Positions 6,474-12,146 of a stretch of 12,146 nucleotides of DNA are shown one piece after another. The notes beneath the pieces are model-generated. The model was not told the origin of the DNA and made no database searches. It saw only the letters and a list, made by a program, of their open reading frames with translations. The position numbers and the translations under genes were made by a program. Every line of letters starts with the position of its first letter. Positions within the stretch are counted from its first letter, which is position 1. The DNA lies in contig JALSPN010000120.1 in assembly GCA_026985945.1 (NCBI GenBank), positions 1-12,146 of the forward strand. The letters are read 5' to 3'. The DNA is from Thermodesulfobacteriales bacterium (GTDB taxonomy: Bacteria > Desulfobacterota > Thermodesulfobacteria > Thermodesulfobacteriales > Thermodesulfatatoraceae).

Positions 6474-7439
6474 ATGAAACTCTTCTTAGCGTTTTTTCTC
6501 TCTCTGGTCTTTCTCTCTCAGGTGGCTTTTGCCGGAGGTGGTAAGGCCTATCCTTTAGGGGCCGAAGGGTTTCTCGTAGGAGCAGCCCCGCCTCCTGGCC
6601 TTACAGTCCTTAATTACGCCTACTTTTACACCGCTGACGAACTCAAAGACTCAGACGGAGACGAAATGGCCGTCTTTGACGATGTAACCGTCTGGGCAGA
6701 AGTCCTGCGGTTTATTTATTTCACCAAGAAGAAACTTTTCGGGGGCACTTACGGCCAGCACTTCTTTCTGCTGGCGGTAAACGTTGATATGGATTTTAAG
6801 GCCCCGGTAGGGCCCAAACACAAGAAACATTATGACGACTTTGATGTCCCTTATCTCATTTATTCTCCCTTCTTGCTTTCCTGGCATCTCATGCAGGGGA
6901 AGCTTCATCTGGTCCTTGATATTGCCGATATTTACATTCCCCTCTCAAATGAAGATGACGACAACCTGGCAAGTGTGGGGCGAAATTTCTGGACCTTTGA
7001 GCCGGTTTTGGCCATCACTTATATGTTTACCCCGCAACTGGCTGCCTCCCTTAAGCTTATGTATGATTTCAATACCGAGCAGGACGATTACCCCACCCCC
7101 ATGGGAGTTACCATCGATCGCACCCCGGGCCAGGAATTTCATTTTGACTGGTGTGTGTCTTACGCCTTAAGACCGAATCTCAGGCTTGGAATTACGGGAT
7201 ATTATTATCGTCAGGTCAAAAATGACGATTTTGATTTCGACGATTTTTCAGGCCCCCCGGCCCTTAAAGCCGCCCTTAAGGATCTTGAAGACAATCAGGG
7301 CCTAGTCTGGGCCATTGGCCCCGGTATCTGGTATCAGAAGGGAAAACTTTTCCTTTCCCTCCGGGCCCAATTCGAGTTTGGGGCTCGGGAAATGACAGAA
7401 GGGCAAAACGTGTGGTTTAAGTTAGGCTATGTCTTTTAA
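6474..7439 (+). CDS. outer-membrane beta-barrel protein, SphA/phenol-MetA family
   Basis: The 321-residue protein starts with a clear signal peptide (MKLFLAFFLSLVFLSQVAFA, cut near residue 20). The mature N-terminus GGKAYPLGAEGFLVGAAPPP (22-41) followed by LNYAYFYTAD is the signature of the SphA / Phenol_MetA_deg outer-membrane proteins, which are found in operons for uptake or breakdown of hydrophobic and aromatic compounds. Alternating polar/apolar strands rich in Tyr, Phe and Trp fill the rest, and the protein ends in Tyr-Val-Phe, the terminal aromatic used by the BAM machinery. Acidic loops such as EDDDN (160-164) and DDFDFDD (251-257) may face outward. AAAGGAGG (6461-6468) is an excellent ribosome site. 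A weak TTGCAC-N17-TAAGAG pair (6420-6448) might be an extra promoter. The gene lies 56 nt after the LysR gene and 25 nt before the TrpB2 gene. The substrate is unknown. Confidence 0.82.
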   Translation: MKLFLAFFLSLVFLSQVAFAGGGKAYPLGAEGFLVGAAPPPGLTVLNYAYFYTADELKDSDGDEMAVFDDVTVWAEVLRFIYFTKKKLFGGTYGQHFFLLAVNVDMDFKAPVGPKHKKHYDDFDVPYLIYSPFLLSWHLMQGKLHLVLDIADIYIPLSNEDDDNLASVGRNFWTFEPVLAITYMFTPQLAASLKLMYDFNTEQDDYPTPMGVTIDRTPGQEFHFDWCVSYALRPNLRLGITGYYYRQVKNDDFDFDDFSGPPALKAALKDLEDNQGLVWAIGPGIWYQKGKLFLSLRAQFEFGAREMTEGQNVWFKLGYVF

Positions 7440-7464
7440 AATAACTGTTTAAGGAGATCGAGCT

Positions 7465-8841
7465 ATGGAGGAGACCAAGATAACCCTTTCAGAGAAGGAA
7501 CTTCCCGAGGCGTGGTATAACATCATTCCGCGGCTTCCCAAGCCTCCAGCTCCCCCTCTAAACCCTCGCACCGGGGAGCCGGTAAAACCGGAGGAGCTGG
7601 CCCCGATCTTTCCGCAGAGTCTCATCGAACAGGAGATGAGCCCTGAGCCCTGGATCGAGATTCCCGCAGAGGTAAGAGAAATTTACCGTCTCTGGCGCCC
7701 TACCCCCCTCCAGCGGGCCCGTAATCTGGAAAAGGCCCTGGGCACCCCGGCCCGCATCTACTTCAAAAACGAGAGTGTGAGCCCCCCTGGCAGCCACAAA
7801 CCGAATACCGCCGTGGCCCAGGCCTATTACAACAAAGTGGCCGGAATCAAAAGACTGGCCACCGAAACCGGAGCCGGCCAGTGGGGAAGCGCCCTTTCTT
7901 TTGCCTGCAGGCTTTTCGGCCTGGAATGCACGGTCTATATGGTTAAGGTCTCCTTTGAACAAAAACCCTTTCGCAAAAGTCTTATGCACATCTGGGGGGC
8001 AGAGGTCTTCCCTTCCCCCACCGATCGCACGGAAGCCGGGCGCCGCATCCTGGCCCAGAACCCGGATTCTACCGGAAGCCTGGGGATAGCCATCTCTGAA
8101 GCCGTGGAGGATGCTGCCACCCACGAGGATACCAACTATTCCCTGGGAAGCGTTTTAAACCATGTCCTTCTTCACCAGACGGTAATCGGGCTTGAGGCCC
8201 AGAAACAGCTGGCCCTGGTTGAAGAAAAGCCCGACCTTCTGATCGGCTGCGTGGGGGGAGGGAGCAATTTCGCCGGTTTTGCCTTTCCCTTCATCGGGGA
8301 CATCCTGGAAGGAAAGCTTGAGGCGGAAGTCATTGCGGTGGAACCGGCAAGCTGCCCTACCCTTACCAAAGGCATCTATACTTACGATTACGGAGATACC
8401 GCCGGGCTCACCCCACTTCTCCTCATGCACACCCTGGGGCATTCTTTTGAGCCTCCGGCCATCCATGCTGGCGGGCTAAGATACCACGGTGATGCCCCGC
8501 TCGTGTGCCAGCTGGTCAAAGAAGGTGTGATCAAGCCCCGGGCTTATCCCCAAAATCCCTGCTTTGAGGCCGCTCTTCTTTTTGCCCGCACCGAAGGTAT
8601 TATCCCTGCCCCTGAGACCAGCCACGCCATCCGGGCTGCTATCGACGAGGCCCTTAAATGCAAAGAGACAGGTGAAGAAAAGGTCATTGTCTTTAACTTT
8701 AGTGGCCACGGCCATTTTGACCTGGCTGCTTACGATTCTTACCTGGCCGGAGAACTGGAAGATTACGAGTATCCTGAAGAAAAGATCAAAGAAGCCTTAG
8801 AAGAACTTAGGCATTTCCCCAAATTCCCTACCGGGATCTAA
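7465..8841 (+). CDS. trpB2: TrpB2-type tryptophan synthase beta chain (PLP enzyme)
   Basis: This 458-residue enzyme belongs to the TrpB2 branch (TIGR01415, TrpB-like PLP-dependent enzyme), which joins indole and L-serine to form tryptophan and is common in archaea and thermophilic bacteria. It carries the long N-terminal insert of TrpB2 (about 10-75), the PLP lysine Lys112 in [10 protein letters not shown] (107-116), the catalytic glutamate in ETGAGQWG (134-141), the phosphate loop GGGSNFAG (264-271), and FSGHGHFD (412-419) near the cofactor ring. TrpB1 usually needs TrpA as partner; TrpB2 lacks the usual TrpA contact features, and no trpA or other trp gene lies in this window. This suggests indole salvage or another beta-replacement reaction with serine. 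AAGGAG (7451-7456) gives a good ribosome site. It follows the outer-membrane protein gene by 25 nt and ends at a hairpin. Confidence 0.93.
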   Translation: MEETKITLSEKELPEAWYNIIPRLPKPPAPPLNPRTGEPVKPEELAPIFPQSLIEQEMSPEPWIEIPAEVREIYRLWRPTPLQRARNLEKALGTPARIYFKNESVSPPGSHKPNTAVAQAYYNKVAGIKRLATETGAGQWGSALSFACRLFGLECTVYMVKVSFEQKPFRKSLMHIWGAEVFPSPTDRTEAGRRILAQNPDSTGSLGIAISEAVEDAATHEDTNYSLGSVLNHVLLHQTVIGLEAQKQLALVEEKPDLLIGCVGGGSNFAGFAFPFIGDILEGKLEAEVIAVEPASCPTLTKGIYTYDYGDTAGLTPLLLMHTLGHSFEPPAIHAGGLRYHGDAPLVCQLVKEGVIKPRAYPQNPCFEAALLFARTEGIIPAPETSHAIRAAIDEALKCKETGEEKVIVFNFSGHGHFDLAAYDSYLAGELEDYEYPEEKIKEALEELRHFPKFPTGI

Positions 8842-8845
8842 AAAC

Positions 8846-8870
8846 AACGGAGGCGGGCTTCGCCTCCGTT
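8846..8870 (+). terminator. hairpin terminator after the TrpB2 gene
   Basis: AACGGAGGCG (8846-8855) and CGCCTCCGTT (8861-8870) form a perfect 10-bp stem with a GGCTT loop, starting 4 nt after the stop codon. Downstream on the + strand the T-tract is poor (TTCTCTTTT only after 8 nt), so termination may be partial. On the minus strand the hairpin is followed by a better GTTTTT, though no leftward gene ends here. Confidence 0.7.
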
Positions 8871-8897
8871 GACACATTCTCTTTTGCCTGCCATAAC
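8869..8897 (+). promoter_or_regulatory. promoter of recG, overlapping the terminator
   Basis: A perfect -35 TTGACA (8869-8874) is followed after exactly 17 nt by CATAAC (8892-8897), a 4/6 match to the -10 box. The first two bases of the -35 are the last two of the terminator stem. The expected transcription start is near 8904, only about 2 nt before the recG ATG. Confidence 0.6.
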
Positions 8898-8905
8898 CCA
8901 AAGGG

Positions 8906-11329
8906 ATGGAGAGCAAAATTCCTCCTGTGAGATGGGAGCCTATTTTAAGACCGCTTCGTTTTGCCAGTCGTCGAGATTTTGCCAACCTGGCAAAAATAAG
9001 AGGGCTTGAAGAAAGCCTCAAAAAGGCCCTTAAGGAGATCTCAGCTGAGATTCCTGAAGACTTAAAAGAGATCCTCGAAGAAAAGATCAGAGGCCTTGAT
9101 AAACTTCCACTTGAGGAAAAAAAAGCCCGTCTCCGGGAAATTCTGCAACTTATCGAAGAAAATACCCACCAGGAGCCAGAACTTCCGGCTTTTGAAGATC
9201 CTGAGATCGAAATTTCCGAATATCATCGCCTCCGGAAAGAACTCGAAAAGCCGGTCCAGTATCTCAAAGGGGTGGGCCCCAGAGTAGCGGCCAGGCTGGC
9301 CACCCGCGAGATCAAAACCGTAGAGGATCTTCTCTTTTTTCTCCCCAGAAGCTACGAAGACCGTCGCCGTCTGCGAGAAATCCGGGGCCTCAGGGTGGGA
9401 GAACACGCCCTTGTTAAGGGTGAGATCATCCTTTCCGGGCCGGTAAAATTCAAAAGACGTAAGGTTTACGAAGTGGTTATCAGCGATGGGACCGGCCTTC
9501 TGGCCGCCAAGTGGTTCCATTTCCAGGAAAAGGCCATGAGAGAACGCCTCAAGCCCGGAAAAGAGCTAATTCTTGCCGGAGAAATTACCACTTTCGGGGG
9601 GCGTAAAGAAATCATTCATCCGGAGGTTACTTTTCCGGAAGAAGAAACACTTTCTCTTCACCTGGGAAGAATCCTTCCGGTTTACCCTGCTATAGAAGGG
9701 CTTTCGCAGAAGCAACTGCGCAAGATCGTGGCCCGGGCGGTAGAGGAATATGCAGACAAATTGATAAGCGCCATCCCGGCCCGTATCCTGAAAAAGAGGA
9801 GGCTTGTCCCTCTTGCCCTGGCCATCAAAAGGGTCCATTTCCCTGAAAAGGACGATGACCTTGCCGCCCTTAATGCGGAACGGAGTGTCTTTCACAAGAG
9901 CCTTGCCTTTGACGAATTTTTCTACCTGGAGCTGGCCCTGGCCTTCAGAAAGTCAAAAACTTCCTGCACCCCCGGAATAAGTTTTCAGACCGAAAGCAGG
10001 AGGGTAGAAAAATTCCTGGCCGGTCTTCCTTTCAAACTTACCCAGGCCCAGAAGCGGGCCTTTGAAGAGATCAAAAGGGATCTGGCGCGCCCTTATCCCA
10101 TGAACCGTCTCCTGCAGGGGGATGTGGGGTGTGGGAAAACGGTGGTGGCCTTTCTAGCGGCTCTTATTGCCATCGAAAACGGCTACCAGGTGGCCCTTAT
10201 GGCGCCCACTGAGATCCTGGCCGAGCAGCATTATCTCAACTTCAAAAAATACGCCGGTTTAATCGGGGTGGAAATCGCCCTTCTTACCGGAGGCCGCCCG
10301 GCCCGAGAAAAAAGGACCGTGCTGGAAGGGTTACAGGCCGGCCACATCCACTTTGTGGTGGGTACCCATGCCCTTTTCCAGGAAGGTGTGGAATTCAAAA
10401 AACTGGGCCTGGTGATCATTGATGAACAACACCGTTTCGGGGTCCTGCAACGGGCGGCTCTGCGTGAGAAGGCCCGGGGGCTTGAGCCCGACACCCTCGT
10501 CATGACCGCCACCCCCATCCCTCGCACCCTGGCCATGACGGTCTATGGAGACCTTGACGTCTCCCTTATTGATGAACTTCCAGCGGGGCGAAAACCTGTC
10601 AGAACCTATCTCTTTACCGATAAGGAGAGAAAAAAGGTTTACACCCTGGTGAAAGAAGAGCTTCGGAAAGGAAACCGGGCCTACGTGATCTTTCCCCTGG
10701 TAGAGGAATCGGAAAAAATGGATCTCCTGGCGGCCACCACCATGGCAGAAGAGCTTCAGCAAAGGGTTTTTCCGGAGTTCAAAGTGGGGCTTCTTCACGG
10801 AAAGATGAAACCTGCGGAGAAAGAGGCCCAGATGCGGGCCTTTAAGGAAGGCAGTTGCCAGATCCTGGTAGCCACCACGGTGGTGGAAGTAGGGGTGGAT
10901 GTGCCGGAAGCCACGGTGATGGTGATTGAACACGCCGAAAGATTTGGCCTTTCCCAGCTTCACCAGTTGAGAGGGCGGGTGGGGCGAAGTGATAAGGAAT
11001 CCTTCTGCTTCCTGATCGCCCACAGGCTACGCCCGGGGACTGAGGCCTGGCGAAGGCTTAAGGTCCTCTGTGAGACGAATGACGGCTTTCGTATTGCCGA
11101 AGAGGACATGAAGATAAGAGGGCCGGGGGAGCTCCTTGGTACCAAACAGTCGGGCTATCTATCCTTCAGGCGAGCCGATCTCGTGCGGGACTATGATATG
11201 CTGGCCGTAGCCCGGGAAGAAGCCTTTGCCCTTCTGGAAGAAGATCCAGAGCTCAAAAAACACCCCCTGCTTAAAGAGATACTTTTGGAACGCTGGCGGG
11301 AACGCCTCAAACTTTCAGAAATAGCCTAG
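8906..11329 (+). CDS. recG: ATP-dependent DNA helicase RecG
   Basis: RecG is a superfamily 2 helicase that remodels stalled replication forks and branch-migrates Holliday junctions. The 807-residue protein has the wedge domain starting at YLKGVGPRVAARL (119-131) and LLFFLPRSYEDRR (142-154). The helicase motifs are GDVGCGKT (405-412), APTEILAEQH (433-442), DEQH (506-509), TATPIPRT (534-541) and QLRGRVGR (687-694), followed by the C-terminal TRG-like region (about 715-760). E. coli RecG is 693 residues with GVG at about residue 17, so this protein has an N-terminal extension of about 105 mostly helical, charged residues, as known from Thermotoga-type RecG. The ATG at 8906 is the first possible start, because an in-frame TAA lies at 8894-8896. 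There is no properly spaced ribosome site; GTG 8927 is a weaker alternative. Homoserine dehydrogenase follows after 9 nt. Confidence 0.95.
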   Translation: MESKIPPVRWEPILRPLRFASRRDFANLAKIRGLEESLKKALKEISAEIPEDLKEILEEKIRGLDKLPLEEKKARLREILQLIEENTHQEPELPAFEDPEIEISEYHRLRKELEKPVQYLKGVGPRVAARLATREIKTVEDLLFFLPRSYEDRRRLREIRGLRVGEHALVKGEIILSGPVKFKRRKVYEVVISDGTGLLAAKWFHFQEKAMRERLKPGKELILAGEITTFGGRKEIIHPEVTFPEEETLSLHLGRILPVYPAIEGLSQKQLRKIVARAVEEYADKLISAIPARILKKRRLVPLALAIKRVHFPEKDDDLAALNAERSVFHKSLAFDEFFYLELALAFRKSKTSCTPGISFQTESRRVEKFLAGLPFKLTQAQKRAFEEIKRDLARPYPMNRLLQGDVGCGKTVVAFLAALIAIENGYQVALMAPTEILAEQHYLNFKKYAGLIGVEIALLTGGRPAREKRTVLEGLQAGHIHFVVGTHALFQEGVEFKKLGLVIIDEQHRFGVLQRAALREKARGLEPDTLVMTATPIPRTLAMTVYGDLDVSLIDELPAGRKPVRTYLFTDKERKKVYTLVKEELRKGNRAYVIFPLVEESEKMDLLAATTMAEELQQRVFPEFKVGLLHGKMKPAEKEAQMRAFKEGSCQILVATTVVEVGVDVPEATVMVIEHAERFGLSQLHQLRGRVGRSDKESFCFLIAHRLRPGTEAWRRLKVLCETNDGFRIAEEDMKIRGPGELLGTKQSGYLSFRRADLVRDYDMLAVAREEAFALLEEDPELKKHPLLKEILLERWRERLKLSEIA

Positions 11330-11338
11330 GAGGGAAAA

Positions 11339-12146
11339 ATGTCCATCCATATTGGCATCCTTGGCCTGGGAACTGTTGGTTCGGGAACGGTAAAAATCCT
11401 CTTTGAAAATCAGAAGCTCATCCGCAAGAGACTGGGCTGCCCCTTAATAGTCAAAAAAATTGCCGTAAGGGACCCAAAACTTCCTCGTCTGGTAGAGGTG
11501 CCGGAAAGCCTCCTTACCACCGATCCTGAAAACATTTTTCGGGATCCAGAGATCCAGATCGTGGTAGAACTTATCGGTGGCCTGGAGCCGGCTCGAACTT
11601 TTATCCTCAAGGCGATTGAAGCCGGCAAGCACGTGGTGACCGCCAACAAGGCCGTTTTGGCGGAGTTCGGAGGGGAGCTCTTTAAGGCTGCCCGAGAAAA
11701 AAGGGTTGACATCGCCTTTGAAGCCGCGGTAGGTGGGGGCGTCCCCATTATCAAGACCCTTAAAGAGAGCCTTGCCGGAAACCGCATCAAGTCTCTTACC
11801 GGAATCGTAAACGGCACCTGTAACTACATTCTCACCCGTATGACCGAAGAGGGCCTCGGATTTCAGGAAGTGTTACGGGAGGCCCAGGAGGCAGGCTTTG
11901 CCGAGGCCGACCCAGGCCTTGACATTGATGGTATTGACGCCGCTCACAAACTGGCCCTTCTTACCACCCTGGCATACGGGACCGAAATCCGGCTGGAAGA
12001 TATTTACGTAGAGGGGATAAGAAAAATTGAACCCCTTGATCTTTCTTTTGCCCGCGAACTGGGCCTGGTGACGAAGTTGCTCGCCATCTGCAAGGACACG
12101 GAGGAAGGGCTTGAAGTGCGGGTGCATCCCGCCCTCATTCCGGAAA
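11339..12146 (+). CDS. hom: homoserine dehydrogenase, N-terminal part
   Basis: Homoserine dehydrogenase reduces aspartate semialdehyde to homoserine with NAD(P)H, the branch step to threonine and methionine. 269 codons are present and the frame is open to the right edge. The Rossmann fold opens with IGILGLGTVGSG (5-16). TANKAV (101-106) carries the conserved Lys104, NGTCNYILTRM (158-168) is the family signature, and AEADPGLDIDGIDAAHKLAL (188-207) includes the probable catalytic Lys204. No aspartate kinase domain precedes it, so this is the monofunctional type; the usual C-terminal ACT domain would lie outside the window. AGGAGG (11328-11333) with a 5-nt spacer overlaps the recG stop codon and gives a strong ribosome site. 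The 9-nt gap makes co-transcription with recG likely, although the two functions are unrelated. Confidence 0.95.
   Translation, partial: MSIHIGILGLGTVGSGTVKILFENQKLIRKRLGCPLIVKKIAVRDPKLPRLVEVPESLLTTDPENIFRDPEIQIVVELIGGLEPARTFILKAIEAGKHVVTANKAVLAEFGGELFKAAREKRVDIAFEAAVGGGVPIIKTLKESLAGNRIKSLTGIVNGTCNYILTRMTEEGLGFQEVLREAQEAGFAEADPGLDIDGIDAAHKLALLTTLAYGTEIRLEDIYVEGIRKIEPLDLSFARELGLVTKLLAICKDTEEGLEVRVHPALIPE

Noticed and set aside
7558..8124. A 188-codon minus strand open frame
   Set aside because: Antisense to the TrpB2 gene, whose PLP motifs are intact; Gly/Arg-rich shadow without a ribosome site.
8841..8870. The hairpin as a leftward terminator
   Set aside because: Its better T-tract is on the minus strand, but no leftward gene ends there; it fits as the end of the TrpB2 unit.
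10331..11023. A 230-codon minus strand open frame
   Set aside because: Antisense to the helicase domain of recG; the His/Phe/Gly-rich product is typical of a shadow frame.

Overview
The window looks like a chromosomal segment from a Gram-negative, probably thermophilic bacterium. KdsA makes the KDO sugar of lipopolysaccharide and there is an outer-membrane beta-barrel gene, so an outer membrane is expected. The proteins are rich in Lys/Glu/Arg, most genes have about 55% G+C where I counted, and the gene styles (UPF0280 protein, TrpB2-type tryptophan synthase, RecG with a long N-terminal extension) fit a Desulfobacterota/Thermodesulfobacteria-like lineage. That placement is an inference; there is no rRNA or other taxonomic marker here.

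Left part (1-416): the first 40 codons of kdsA run leftward out of the window, apparently from a CTG start behind a near-perfect Shine-Dalgarno sequence. The gap to the next gene holds a GC-rich tandem repeat: two diverged units of about 95 bp, each with a strong hairpin and a G-quadruplex-type motif.

417-5232: a rightward UPF0280 (ApbE-superfamily) gene meets a leftward three-gene operon tail to tail, and both stop codons share one TTAA. The operon, read right to left, is lon (AAA+ protease), ku (bacterial Ku) and a ligase-only LigD-type ATP-dependent DNA ligase. Its junctions are an ATGA overlap and a directly abutting TAAATG. It is a minimal non-homologous end-joining pair physically tied to the Lon quality-control protease.

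5233-5445: a very AT-rich divergent control region holds interlaced dyads of LysR-box type (ATC-N9-GAT) and candidate promoters on both strands.

5446-8841: a LysR-type regulator (CysL/YeiE-like), an SphA/phenol-MetA-type outer-membrane barrel protein and a TrpB2-type tryptophan synthase beta chain lie in one direction with short gaps. They end at a 10-bp perfect hairpin. A transport-plus-synthesis role, such as indole salvage, is possible but speculative.

8869-12146: a candidate consensus promoter starts inside the terminator stem and would give an almost leaderless recG mRNA. The homoserine dehydrogenase gene follows 9 nt behind recG and runs off the right edge. I see no tRNA, rRNA, CRISPR array, transposase or phage gene.
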